Below are positions 35,483 to 47,859 of a DNA stretch of 64,000 nt, in pieces; positions within the stretch are counted from its first letter, which is position 1; each line of letters begins with the position of its first letter. Source of the stretch: Mixophyes australis (lineage: Eukaryota; Chordata; Amphibia; Anura; Limnodynastidae). The position numbers and the translations under genes were made by a program. The stretch covers positions 58,300,289 to 58,364,288 of the forward strand of contig JAVHZZ010000003.1 of NCBI GenBank assembly GCA_036250195.1. The letters run 5' to 3'. The notes beneath the pieces are model-generated. The model was given only the letters and a program-made list of their open reading frames with translations, was not told the origin of the DNA and did no database searches.

Positions 35483-37500
35483 ACATGTGCATGTTCCTGT
35501 GTTGGACGCCCTTTTGTTCCTCTGTCTAGATGTGTTACAGATAAATCTGGCTGTTACGTCTATCCTGTGACTTACCCAGATATGTCCATTTGTCTTCAAC
35601 CAGTTACAACGAGCCTGAAATTACAGGTCAATATTCTAATGCTCTGTGACGGCTTGTGCTGGAGGGGATTTAAAATGTCACTTTCATTTGTAGCTGTCTC
35701 TTTGAAATTAAGTGAAAAATTAGAAAATACAGAAAAACTCCTAGTGCCCATTTAGCTAAAAGGGCTTTCACCACTAACATCCCTAAGACTTGGTATGTAG
35801 ACATACCTATCCAGACAGGTTAGAGCTTCCTTTAACCCCAAGGGTGTCCTGAACCAGATGTTGTTGTAGTTTAACAATCATCATTGAGGAACTGCATGCA
35901 TTGAATATTCCAATTTCTCTTTTGGAGTCGGGTACTTCCTGCTACATACTGTAAATAAACAAAGTGCATTTAAGTCTGATGTAGATTTTGTCTACAGAGA
36001 AAACATTTCGATTTAGCAAAGTTATGATGAATCTTTGTTTTACTTAAGGGTCCTCGGCTCTGTGCTTTTGAAACATTTGGACAAATAACTTTTGTGTACT
36101 GATTACGGTAGATGTTCAAGTAAACAAAAAGTTCAGAAATAAAACAGACTCATTTTTTACACTTGTCATTTTTTTATGCTCTTAGGTCCAGATTCCCCAT
36201 ATCTGAAATTATATTGCTCTTCTGTTCTTCTGAGTTATTATTGCCTCACAGTCAGCGGTGAGATCTAATAGGAATTAATCTATAATTCCAACGCTCCTAA
36301 ATCATGTTATTTTTATATTTCTCGCAGATGGTGAAAATGTTTGTCTTTCGTTGTTACAAATGTAGTTTATTCATTTTGTGGATGGTTTCTCTCACTTCAC
36401 AGGGTCAATGGATCATCTGTCAGCTGTCATAATCCGCCACACAATGCATTCATAGTCTTTATAGTTTTCACCGTGCATTAATGTTGACAAGATGGTACAT
36501 CTGTTACTTGCCGGTGGCGTAGTTGGAGGATTGTGGTGGTCATATTCTATTATTGATGTGATGGAAATGATACTTCTGATGGTTTCTGATCCTGATTCTA
36601 TGTGAAGTGAAGATTTGTTACAGATTACATTATTTTGCACAGAACTTTAGAAATCTCCCAGGTCCCTTACCTTGCTAGGAGATGTTAACCTTGTAGCTCT
36701 AAAAATGATTTAACGCTTTAATGTTTAATTTGACCCTTTTGAGCAGAGAAGCAGAATTTCAGATACATGACAAGATGAATTTATTTTTGTCAGACCTATC
36801 CGGCGTATCCTTAGTCCACTAGTTTTATCTTTCCCCTGGGAACCTTATTTTTTCTTTATTCATTTTATTTATGTGAAAGATTTGTCTGGCGTTTAGTAAC
36901 CCTACGAAATAGTCCCACTGAAAGAAACACTTATTGCAAAGCCGTTTTCTCCAAGGCCATAAAGGACATATATTATTCATGGTATTGTCGTTAAACGTTT
37001 ATTCTATAAACAATATGATGACACTAATGTGGTTTTTCACCCTAAACAAAGACTTTAACCTTTAGTCTTCCCAGGTTTTTTATTTTTTTTATTTTACATT
37101 AAACATAATTGTAAGTCGCTCTATATCAGTAGATTCGGAGTTACGGGACTATTTGAGTTGGAACATTGGTTTACTGAAAATTATGGTAATGCCACTTTTT
37201 CCGCATTTATAAATCTTTACTTATGCCCTTTGTTGGACCACACTAGACCTCTACATTGCCAGAAAAATGTAGCCAAAAATGGAAGACAAGATCAATTATG
37301 GAGAAACCGTTTTCAAATGCTTTTTTAAAAATAGAGTTGAGTGTATACAATGCTAAATTAATGCAGAATATAGCACAGACATGAATTTTCTGCTCAACCC
37401 AAATTCTATTCAGAGAGTTATTATTCTTGTATTTAATTTAATAATTTTTGTCATGGATTGTTAAGCAAATTTGTTCCTTAAAAATTTGCACCAATCTAAT
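35483..37500. other. No gene seen
   Basis: AT-rich sequence. No coding motifs recognised. Confidence 0.5.
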
Positions 37501-37651
37501 ATAGATTGGCGCTGGTTGACCAAGGGTGCAGATCAAAGGTGCAGAGTGTAATGAATTCCACGGTGTTCACCAAGAACCACCGCAAGGCGGGATGGGTTTA
37601 GCTGCCGAGAACTCACAGGATGCAGTCCACTGGTCTGTCACTAGGTGTAAC
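37500..37651 (+). repeat. Older repeat, left of the hAT insertion
   Basis: The text up to GTCACTAGGTGTAAC continues naturally at 43246 with GATGTAGCCCTGCAGTAAC. The two sides read as one older repeat, probably a retroelement leader, split by the hAT element. Confidence 0.5.
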
Positions 37652-38433
37652 TAGAAATGCTCAGGCTCAGTTCACTGAGAACCGAAGCCACCTGAAATTA
37701 GCAGATCCAAGCACCGAGCCGAGCCGGCTCGGTACTTTCGTGTGCCCTTGGAATTGATAATGAGGCAAAACATCATCATTATGTCATCGGATCTCGTGAG
37801 TTTTGGATTTTATTTACCGCCGTCCACGGCGATCAAGCGCCATTTCACAAAGAGACACAGAAGGGGTAGCACAGTTCTTGGCAGTCTCTAGTGCAGTTGG
37901 GCAGCGTCATAGCTAGAAAAGAAAGAGGAGGGGTAGCAGTGTTCTTCAAAGTGTGCAGTGACATTCTACTGAGTTAAAACTCACACACAAACAGGAGAGC
38001 TCCATTGCTCCATTGCTAATTGTCATTTCTGAAATAGAAATAATAGGGCTGGCAGTCTTGTTCTAAATCTGCAATCACATTGTACTGTGTTATATAGCTA
38101 ACACACAAACAGGACAGCTCCATTGCTAATTGTCTTTGCTCAAATAGAAATAATACAGCTGGCAGTGTTCTTCAAAATCTGCAGTCACATTTTACTTTCT
38201 TATCAAAATGGATTCACAGCAGTACATAGAAGACTAGGAGCACCAAGCAGCTGCAGGCACCAGTTATGATGATAGTAATTCCTCTACATCATCTGCTAAA
38301 GCCTATGTTAAAGTGCATAGTGTTCTTAAGCCAGGGAAACAAAAATGTAAAAAAACACCTTTTACTTTGGTAAAAAAACCGAAAAACTGTAATCCAGGCA
38401 AAGTTATCTGCAGAAAAAAATTAAATTGCCAAC

Positions 38434-40855
38434 ATGCCATTCTACACACGCAGTGGTAAGGAAAGAATGAGCCCTTTGCCTTTCTCTATGACTTCTAGTT
38501 CTGCAACTGTCACTGAGGCATCTTCTTGTACGGTCAGTCATGACCAGTTCTTGCACGTGATAAAAAGAAGGCCGTTATCATGCATGGGCATAAGACCAAA
38601 AAATTATGTGTGGAATTATTTCTACCCAAATCCTGACGACAGTTGCCTAGCCATTTGTAGCGTGTGTAAAGCCACAGTCAGTAAAGGTAAGGACATTAAC
38701 CATCTAGGAAACTCATCCATGTTACGCCATTTGAAATGAGTTCATGGCAAACTGTTGGAAAATCAGAAACTTATGCTAAAAAATAACAACAAGCAGTCCC
38801 GCATCATCTACCTCCCTTCTCTCAGCTAGATCCCAACACCAGAAATCTACACCCACAGCAACTTACTCATAAATATCCTCAATAGCGAGTTAGTCCTGTA
38901 TCCAAATTGCTAAGGCTAGATGACTCCTCCACTATCCTGGATAGTCCCACTGCTGCTCCTGGGGGTGAATCTTCATCCCAGAAGCAGACCAAGAAGAAGA
39001 CTACTAGTAGTATACAAAAATTGACTGTTAAACAATCCTTTGCAAGAGGAAGCAAGTATGAAAGCTGTCACCCAGTGGCAAAGCGGGTCACAGACGCAAT
39101 GGCAACTATGCTAGTATTAGATCTGCGTCCAATATCCACTATTAATGCAGCTGGTCTTAGACAATTAATTAATTGAGGTCTTGTGTCCCTTTGCCAAATT
39201 CCATCATGACACCATTTTACTAGAAAAGCTACCCTTCACCTCTACCAGAAGGTTCGTAAAATTGTAATTATCTGGCTACAAAATGCCATTCTACCCACTG
39301 TACACTTAACCACAGATATGGGGACAAGCGGAACTGGGCAAACTAAAGATTATATGACTGTGACAGCCCACTAGGTTGGGGATTCGCCTTCACCAGCAGA
39401 AACAGCAGCAGCATGTACCCAAGAACATCACATTTTTCAGAGGCAGGCTACTCTGAGTATTACCGGCTTTACTAAGAGGCATACAGCTGACAATCTGTTA
39501 CAAAAACTAAGGGATGTCATTGCAACATGGCTTATCCCGCTTGGACTCTCCTCAGGATATGTCATTTCTGATAACGCCACCAATATTGTCATAGCATTAC
39601 AGCTGGGTGAATTCCATCACATTCTTTGTTTTGCTCACACAATAAACTTGGTGGTGCAAAACTTTAAAAAACAATGACAGGGGCATACAGGAAATGCTGT
39701 CTGTGGCCCGTAAAATATCTGGACATTTCTGGCATTCGACAAAAGCATGTTAGGAGATTGCAGCACCTGAATGATCAATTTTTTTTTCTCTGTATATGCT
39801 TCTGCGGATGGAGGAACAGTGAAAAGCCATCCATGCTCACTCCACAAGCCATGACATTGGGAAAGGAGGGGGATGTATTTTACTCAAGCACAGTGGAGAA
39901 TACTTTCCGTGTTGTGCAAGATGCTGAAACCATTCGAAGTAGTCACCTGTGAAGTGAGTTCAGATACTGCTAGCTTGAGTCAAGTGATTCCCTTAATTAG
40001 ACTTTTGGAAAAGCAGCTTGAGAAACTGAAGGAGGAGATTAAACAAAGCAATTACGCTAAGTATGTCAGACTTGTAGATCAAGTACTTTATTCGCTTCGC
40101 CAGGATGCAAAAGTAATCACAATCTTGAAATCAGATCACTACATTTTGGCAACTGTACTTGATCCTAGGTTTAAGAGCTATGTCTTCTCTTTGTTTCCAA
40201 CTGACCCAGATCTGAAGAGATGCAAGGAGCTCCTGGTGAGCAAGATGATAGCTCAAGTGTTACGTGACAGGACGGCGTCTCCTCCTTCAGTTTCTCAACT
40301 GCTGCTTGGATAAAACTTAGCTTTCCCAAGAGACTCAGGGATGATGCAGATGACTCAGCACAACATTTTGACATCTGGTCTGGTCTAAAAGAATTGACCA
40401 AAAAACATGACACCTCTGCCGTAACTTCACCTGATCCTACTATCAGCATCCAAAGGATGGAAGAGGATTATTTTAATGACAGCATAGAAATAGACACATC
40501 AGACAGTCCCTTTACATACTGGGAGGAAAAAAAGGGAATTTGGTGACCCATGTACCAACTCGCTTTGCACTGCCTAAGCTGCCCACCCTCCAGTATATAC
40601 TTGTAAGGAGTTTTCAGCACAGCCGGAAACCTTGTCAGCGATCGGAGTAGGAGGCTACTTCCTCAAAATGTGGAAAAGATGATGCTCATAAAAATGAACT
40701 ACAATTTTCACGAGGAAGGCCTTTCCCGACAATTACATCAAAACACAGAGACTTCTGTAATGGTGGATTTTAGCGGTGATGAATTAATAATGTGTGAGGA
40801 TGATGTACACACTGATGAGGGTGAGGATGATGACAACAACATCTTGCCACAGTAG
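38434..40855 (+). pseudogene. BED/hAT-family transposase pseudogene
   Basis: Three frames carry pieces of one protein. At 38434-38739 is a BED zinc finger (WNYFYPN, then CSVC and LRHLK), with a stop immediately before the VH that would finish it. At 38907-39176 is the post-BED segment, with LTVKQSF, SCHPVAKRVTDAM and DLRPISTINAAGLRQLIN. At 39873-40313 is the late catalytic region, with KMLKPFEVVT, SQVIPLIRLLEKQL and ATVLDPRFKSYVF. At 40610-40720 is the C-terminal dimerisation signature, with VFSTAGNLVSDRSRRLLPQN. Stops and frameshifts are frequent between 39180 and 39870, so the core DDE region is poorly preserved. An acidic tail ends at 40855. Confidence 0.88.
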
Positions 40856-41138
40856 AGTTCATTAGCAGCACTGTTACGTTAGGTGCCTTAAGACCATTGT
40901 TAGCTTGTTTTGTGGGGCCCCAAACAAACCAAGCACATCAGCCCCAAAAGTGGCACTGAAGTGCTTGGTTTGGTAAAGTGTGCATGTACTTTTTAACATC
41001 CAACATAAGGGTGGGTGGGATGGCCCAAGGACAATTCCATCTTGCACCACTTTTCCTTTTAGCTACCACTGTCTGCCAATGTTACCATACATGTGATATA
41101 TACTGTTGTGTGCTTTGCAAAAATCTTAGACTCCCATT

Positions 41139-41275
41139 GATGATGCAGATGACTCAACATTTTGACATCTTGTCTATTGTAAAACAATTGACCAAAATTA
41201 GTGACACCTCTGCTGTAACTCCACCTGATCCTACTATTAACTATTAACATCCAAAGAATGGTGGAGTATGATTTT
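41139..41275 (+). repeat. Duplicated transposase segment downstream of the coding region
   Basis: It matches 40340-40470 (GATGCAGATGACTCA ... ACCTGATCCTACTAT) at high identity but with a small deletion and a different continuation. A piece of the hAT coding region was duplicated into the 3' part. Confidence 0.8.
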
Positions 41276-41299
41276 TATTTTTTTTGAACGGTATAAAGA

Positions 41300-42440
41300 T
41301 AACAGTTTTGTCAACAAAGAACAACGTTGCTTGCTGAAGCAATGTAAGCATTCTTGTTTTTGCCGTGGCGCAACCTGGGGAGAGAAAAGAAAAAGGAGAG
41401 AGAGAGGGGGGGAGGGGAGGTAGGGGTGGTGTGTTGAGAACACAGTAGAGGTGGTACCACCAATATACTTATAGGGCTTTAAATGTTATAGCTCTTTTGC
41501 TGGTGTTTTTTATATAGCTTTTTGCCCTGTTTATAGCCCTAAATGCAATGTATATTGGGGTGGATTGGTACCAGTATCTGTATGGGGTGTGGCTAGTGTA
41601 TCTGTAGGGGTGTTAAAAGCTCTTAGTTGGCTAGAGCTGTTAATAGAGGCAGTTAGTGTTGTGATTGCCTCTAATTGTTAGTTATTATGTGCTGAGGTGA
41701 GCTTTTTAAAGTGTTGGGAAGGTTGTGTGCGAGGTGATTAATACTAAGTATTATGGAATATGGGTGTGTAGCGAGATATGCAAGTATTAAACTTTTTGCT
41801 TAGGTAGCTCTTATAAGAGCAGTTAGGTGGTCGTCAGCCGGTCTCTCTGATTTCCCGTTTGGCGCTGCAGTAAGACCTGATTTGTAGCGTGTACCAAGCG
41901 GTGGCTTGACTGGTGCCGAGCGGGTGCTGCTAGTTCACCTGAGGCGCTTCCGCCGGACTTCCTCTGTTGTTGGAGTGCACTCTGCGTTCCACTGTGGGTT
42001 TTGTAGATTCTGCTACTTTTGTTTCAGCTTCCGATCCTGGAGAGTTTGCGAGTGATGCTTTCCAGGGGCAGAGGGGAGTGTGCAGAGTGTCCAGTCTTAT
42101 GCGGGGTGTAGTTGTGAGCCAACGTGTTTCGTCCTTAGACTTCGTCAGAAATGTGTCCGTGCTTCTGTTTTCTTGTGTTTTTATCCTGCTCTGATTTTCA
42201 CTAGGATCTTCCGGAAGGGGAGGGGGGGAAGGCGGGATTCGGAGGGGGGGGATTAAGGATGGGCGGACTTCGGGTTAACATTATTAAAAGTTTATATTGG
42301 TGATGGATATTTATCCTGTCTTAATGTTTTTAACTTTGTGTAGGATGTTGATTTTGACGATTATGGGAGGCTGATCCTACGTAGACCTGTCCGGTCCGTG
42401 GATGTCTAAATAAACTTGTATATGTATTACCTTCCACTTT
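41300..42440 (-). mobile_element. Penelope-like element tail (non-coding)
   Basis: On the minus strand at 42149-42121 there is CTGACGAAGTCTAAGGACGA followed by AACACGTT, the 'CTGATGAAG ... CGAAACGCG' type block seen in Penelope-like tails. The remainder is non-coding. No GIY-YIG coding trace adjoins it, so this is a 5'-truncated copy, and the boundaries are approximate. Confidence 0.45.
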
Positions 42441-42744
42441 GCTGCTGTTTCATCAGTATTGCACAAAGTGTTTGCAATCTGCACTTTACGTCAAAGGTAC
42501 CTTTCTAAATTATAATTTTTTGGAATTTGGGAATGATTCGAAGCTCAGTGATGACCTTGCTTTTTGCTGTGAATTTCAATGGCTCTTTTTAGTGCATTGT
42601 CTGGAACAAGATTCGATATGCTCACGTCAGAATGATCACAGCCAATTTTTGGACATCTGAAGTTTGCTTCCAATCATCCTTGCAATTGTTTGTATCCCGT
42701 ACATGTGACCACATACTTTGTTTTTCACTGGGTTCACCATCTCC

Positions 42745-42917
42745 AACCCGCCGGGGCACCCTGGATTGGCCTTGGTCTGATAAATGCATGCATCCCGGGG
42801 GGGGGAAGGGGGGGCAGCGCTCGTCGGCATGCATTAGCTTTAGAATTAACAGTTATCCAAGGAACAGGTGAAGCGTGTCAAAGTTTGTCTGAAGCAGATC
42901 TTATGCCACTCCAGTTA
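42745..42917 (-). pseudogene. Diverged 18S rRNA fragment
   Basis: On the minus strand the segment follows the 5' domain of 18S rRNA: AACTGGAGTGGC, then CTTGGATAACTG, TAATTCTAAAGCTAATGCAT, GCCGACGAGCGCTG, a C-rich expansion, GATGCATGCATTTATCAGAC and CCAATCC. These correspond to the order and spacing of that domain with perhaps 15-25% change. A C/G homopolymer replaces the variable hairpin. Flanking sequence does not continue the rRNA. It is a pseudogene or captured fragment within the hAT interval, not a working rRNA gene. Confidence 0.85.
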
Positions 42918-43245
42918 TAATATCCATTCCTGTGTCTACATAAGTTGTGTGGCAATGTTTCCCGAAAGTGTATGAAAATAAAATTGTGACCTATGAGGGT
43001 GTCGAAATTGACTGAAAATGACTTGAAATTAGTGTTATTGAGGTTAAAAATAATGTAGGAACAAAAAATGAGCAAAATTATGTGATTTCAGCATATTTTA
43101 GCAATTTTTCTATAAAATACAGATCCAAAACCAAAGCCAAAACCAAAACACGTGAGGGCGGTTTTGCCAAAACTAAAACCAAAACCAATACACAAAGTTA
43201 ATCCAAAACCAGAACCAGAACAACGGGGGTCAGTGAACATCTCTA

Positions 43246-43610
43246 GATGTAGCCCTGCAGTAACAAGGATGTAAGGTGGTACGTGGAGCCTAGACAAAGC
43301 AATGAAGTGTGCCAGGTGCACAGGTGTACTGTGTGGTATAACACAGGAGATGGCAAGAAAGTCTGTCGAGCCAGGATCTGCTACACAGACTGTCAGTTAA
43401 AATCCAGAGGGACAGATCACAGGAAGAAGGATACAGACAGAATGCACAGGAACAGGGAGTCAGACAAGTGAGGACACTTGTAGCACTGACACTGCTTCAG
43501 TGTCAGAGCAAGTTTTATGCTGGGGGCCCGCACTGAGCAGATGTGATCCAACATCACTGGAATGGGGATCAGGTAAGATCGTGACAATGAGGCACTAACA
43601 ATGTCCAAGA
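43246..43610 (+). repeat. Older repeat, right of the hAT insertion
   Basis: Continuation of 37500-37651. GC-richer than its surroundings, ending near GGGGATCAGGTAAGATCGTGACA. The class is uncertain, possibly an LTR-retroelement leader. Confidence 0.45.
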
Positions 43611-43778
43611 TCCCATAAATGTACTGCCAATATTTTGAATTTGAATATAAATTTCATTATAATGTCATAGTGCCAAATCAAATGTGATTTATCAAAAAGG
43701 GTCTGCTGAAACTAATTAAACTTGGCATCTTTTATGACTGTAATCCAGTTAATATTATAAAGTATAATACTGTGCAAA

Positions 43779-43802
43779 TATATATATATATATATATATA
43801 TA
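43779..43802 (+). repeat. (AT)n microsatellite
   Basis: Short uninterrupted AT dinucleotide tract. Confidence 0.9.
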
Positions 43803-44027
43803 TTAACAAGTCTCATACAGCGGTTTTATATCTTTAAATGCACAATAACAATCAATAAATGACCAAAGAACGAATGTTTACTAAGTGAAAGTTAACTACC
43901 TTATTTCAATAAAGAGAGTTATCCTAAAAACAGCAATCATATAAAAAAAATGCAATACTATTATTTAATAAAAGTATTATTGACACAGTGGTGATAATAA
44001 ATATTTTAAAAAACATATGGGGTAAAG

Positions 44028-44290
44028 GTTCATTCAATGTCGTTATTTGGACAAAGATATTAAGGCAGCTATTACAAAAGTCATGAACATGGATAGGCAA
44101 CACCTCTTACAAATCAAAAACAAAAAGGACTCATCAGCAGCACTCTTAGCAATTGGGCCTTTCAGATGAGCAGTTCTATTAAACAAAATTGCAACATTGT
44201 TTCCCATGACCCAGAGGTAAAACTTGCTTTTGCTAAAAAATAAAAAAGCCTTTGGTATAAGAGAGAATGCATTTTTAAAAACATATTGGT
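44028..44290 (+). pseudogene. Penelope-like coding relic
   Basis: A plus-strand frame reads CRYLDKDIKAAITKVMNMDR followed by a leucine-rich LLQIKNKKDSSAALLAIGPF, then SHDPEVKLAFAKK, a stop, and KSLWYKRE. This pattern (Arg-Gly/Arg-Tyr, a helix, DRxxLL, a charged linker, DPE and an AYKR-type end) is the region between RT thumb and endonuclease in Penelope-like proteins. It is about 85 residues and interrupted by one stop. The GIY-YIG part is not recognisable downstream. Confidence 0.55.
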
Positions 44291-45363
44291 GATTAAATTA
44301 TTTCTTTACATTGATAACTCTAGAAAATCGGTCACCTAAGTTGGAGACAACTGAGTTATATAATAAGGAATTATTTGTACTCTGCAATATATCCATATAG
44401 GATCTGAAAAATGTAATGTTACCATTGTAAAACGTTTTTTTACTAACAATTATTTCTCATTGTTTATCATTTTAAGATGTAAGTTATATCTATTTATATT
44501 AAAACTGTTATATTAGTATTCATAGGTGTTCCATGTTTGGAAATGCTGCACTAGAATAAGAGGTGCAGCCTGTATTATAAAGGTATGAGTCTACTTTCAC
44601 ATTCTCATCCTACATACAACTTATCTACACTGTATCCAGCTTGTGGATACAATAGAGAAACCTGCCCACTTTTAACTGTACAAACATATTCTCTCGTGAT
44701 CTAAACATATTTAAAATTAATTTATTAATTGCAAATTATCAAAATCCCTAAAGCGACCATTCAATTAAAATTTTCATATTGGCACTTCTAAATTCCCACT
44801 TTGACCACTGATTAAAATGCTATTGGATTCTCCTTTTGCAGACAGTCCACCCTAAGGGCCTTCATATTTAGCAGGGTAGCAATTGTTTTTTGAGTGATGG
44901 TTATTTATTTTGGAACATGGACTATTCATTCCCTTAATCCCTCAAGTTGGGAATTTTTGTTGTTCACTTTTTAACCCATATTTAAGTTGGTCCAATGCTT
45001 TTGCAATGTATCAACATGTTTTTTTTAAATCAGACTAACATACCTAATATACTAGATAACTAGTTTGGGGATGTGTACTATGGTTTAAAGGCATTTAGGC
45101 ACCACCAGGATAGCAGTAGACCCTTTTTGGATGAACATAAAGTTGTCCTTAAAGACTTCTAGATGATATTTTATTATAACATATGGATGACACCTTGCTG
45201 CATGTTTCTCAATATCCTTTGGCGATATTCTGAGCTGATTTTTACAGTCTAAAGGACACTAAAAAAAAAAATTCCATTCCAATTTACCATGTTCAAGATA
45301 AACTCAACATTTAGCGACCATCTACATAACTATCGGTCCCCTCTGTAAATACTGTATGAATGT

Positions 45364-45420
<57 letters not shown>

Positions 45421-46680
45421 CTGTGTTTACCCAATTGTAAAGTGTAATGTAATTTGAAGGCGTTATATAAATAGATCTGTAAGATGAATGACGAAGGTAG
45501 AGTGCACCCACAAAAAAAAAATTCAAAGACTAGGCATACAATATAATTGGAACGTAACATAGCATCCATCATAAACACTTATGCTACAGAAACAGAATTA
45601 ATGATTAGACATTGATAAAACTAAATAGACGAAGGTGGCCTGCACCTTTATCTACTTGTTTGCTATGCACTTATTGTTGGGCAGAGTATACACAGGGAGC
45701 AGATAGCAGAGCTTTCAAACACCTTGTAATACGTAAGTGTTCATATTGTTGATATTAAATATAAACCATGCTTTTTATCTATACAATATGCCATTTACTT
45801 GTGACTTACTGTATTTATTATACTTTTCCCCATGAAAATGCATTGAGCATTTTCACTTATTGGAGTTGAGTTTGTCATTACCTGATGAATTTTGTCTGGA
45901 TGGAAACTTTCACTATACACGGACATATGCATGCGTTATACGTGATATTTCTTACTGATGTTTCAGATTATATTTATTAATATCTAGGTAGCCCCTTCTC
46001 AGTTATTTAGTAAAACTTTTGAAACATATTGCCATTTCATTATGTTTAGTTTTTTTTTAAAGTATTCTAATTTATTGACACATATATCATATCTAGCTTG
46101 CTCTTTGTTTAGCTCAGACACTTGAAAATAGATCAGTAGTATACGGTTTATCTGAAACTTTTCCAGAAGTCTACTTAAGTCAAACCTACAGAACTATCTG
46201 TGTGGTTTTTTGGTCAGTATAGACTATATACCTTCTATATGAACTATAAATGTAATGTTCTCATTATTTTCCAGGGATTGTCACTTTGTTCCTGTTGCTA
46301 CTCACGCAAATATGGCCCTTTTACATGTTCTTATAGTTGGCTTTTGTATCTAAGTACTTCTTCACACTTATTTCTTAACATAGACTCTGGCGGATGTTAC
46401 TTTCCTCTATCATACATCTCTTAGATGTTCTTGAGGCTCATTTATAAGTTATCACTTGGTGTTTATACCATCTCACCATCTCATAATGGAATGATTCCCT
46501 ACTATGTATATATTTCAGGCACTTGTGTACATATAGATGTACATAATATTGGCACCTTTTTCTTTACTTTATTAAATTGGTTTAAATCACATAACTAAGC
46601 CTGCATTCTGTCTTTAACACATTGTGGCTGCTATACATTTCTGTCTCCCATCAGAGACATAGGTTGGTACTGTGTTTTTA
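44291..46680. other. No gene; possible Penelope 3' region and TA microsatellite
   Basis: CCTGATGAATTTTGTCTGGA at 45881 resembles the tail block of Penelope-like elements and would fit the relic at 44028-44290. (TA)n lies at about 45373-45420, followed by a degenerate L2-type tail (45425-45478). The rest is AT-rich. Confidence 0.4.
45373..45420 (+). repeat. (TA)n microsatellite
   Basis: About 18 consecutive TA units with a short TGTATATA edge. It gives artefactual IYIYIY reading frames. Confidence 0.95.
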
Positions 46681-46689
46681 AAGTAGTTT

Positions 46690-47314
46690 TATCGTTTTCC
46701 AATAAGCATTGTCTAAGCGATTTCTTGTGTTTCCAAAGCACAAACAATTTATTTTAGCAGATGCAAAATTTAGCAGTTCAATACATAATTATAATACAGT
46801 ACAGCCGATGCCAAAGATACATACATACATACATACCGCCGTGATCGCTGCGCACTCTGCTGGATCCAGCTAGAACAGTACTTCACTACAGAATACTGTG
46901 GTCAGAGAATGACTGGCCTGGCTGGTCCCAGGGAGCTTGTATATATACACTCAGTGTTACAGAGAAAACAATACAGATGACGTGGCTTGATTCTATAGGT
47001 CCAGACTTCAGGAGGGTCCAGTGTAAACAGGTCATAGGCCAATTCAAACAACCCCCTCCAAGGGTGAGGGTCAACATTCCAGATGATTCTCCCGTCCAGA
47101 AACCAGTTAAGCTAGTCCATTCACAATACACAGTCAGTAACATTTGAAACATTTATTCCCTAACATTGTTAACTAGAGTATGCAATGTGCGATCCCTTCG
47201 GTGAATGAACCGGACAACTGCTGATGAATAGGGGATTAAAATGATACTAAACATGACATGTTTCCTGTAATCTGAATCTTAAGTATCACTAAAGTGTACA
47301 TATAACCTTAATAC

Positions 47315-47392
<78 letters not shown>

Positions 47393-47620
47393 CTACAAAC
47401 TAAATACCATCTGCCCATAAATCACTGTGGAATGAAACCATTATAAATATGAAATATATAAATAACTAAATGTGAGAGTGCGATTGAGTGCGTGCGTATT
47501 TTACTGTGTGATCGCGCCATGCCACGTGTTACGTGGCATACTGATCGCAATCACATGATAAAACAATATTAACCAATATACTTTCGTTCATCCAATTATA
47601 CGACTTCGACAGTGTTCTTT
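46690..47620 (-). mobile_element. LTR-like block of a retroelement
   Basis: On the minus strand a promoter-like GTGTATATATACAAGC (about 46950) is followed by a GGATCCAGCAGAGTGCGCAG segment. About 180 bases further on is a polyadenylation-like CTAAAATAAATTG (about 46750). This U3-R-U5 order is that of an LTR. A (TA)n expansion at 47321-47393 splits the 5' half. I could not fix the TG/CA ends or a target duplication. Confidence 0.45.
47321..47393 (+). repeat. (TA)n microsatellite
   Basis: About 70 bases of TA dinucleotide with one CA interruption, within the LTR-like block. Confidence 0.95.
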
Positions 47621-47859
47621 CTTAACTTACGCTAACTAGACGGCTCTAGTTTTCATTACTTGTTTCTCATTGAACCCTGTCTGCAATAGTTCACATCCTT
47701 CCCTTGATCACACAGCATGGAGAATGCTTAGTATATGCACCATTTAGAAACTGTCAACAACGCTACACTTTAGGTAAATACATTTTATAATTTGAACTGA
47801 ATTTTACTAAGATTTCCACTCACTGATCACATACTGGCTGGTTTAATAGTAATCACTTA

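Larger units (their letters stand above)
37652..43245 (+). mobile_element. ~5.6-kb hAT element insertion
   Basis: The left terminus TAGAAATGCTCA and the inward-read right terminus TAGAGATGTTCA match at 10 of 12 bases. The flanks are GGTGTAAC (37644-37651) and GATGTAGC (43246-43253). Each differs by one G-to-A change from a common GGTGTAGC, as expected for an aged 8-bp duplication. Inside are a broken transposase (38434-40855), a duplicated coding scrap (41139-41275), a Penelope-like tail (about 41300-42440) and an 18S rRNA-like fragment (42745-42917). An alternative is that the right end belongs to a different hAT family and the region is a composite. Confidence 0.65.

Noticed and set aside
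42745..42917. Considered as a functional rRNA gene
   Set aside because: Only part of the 5' domain is present, it is diverged, and it has no flanking rDNA.
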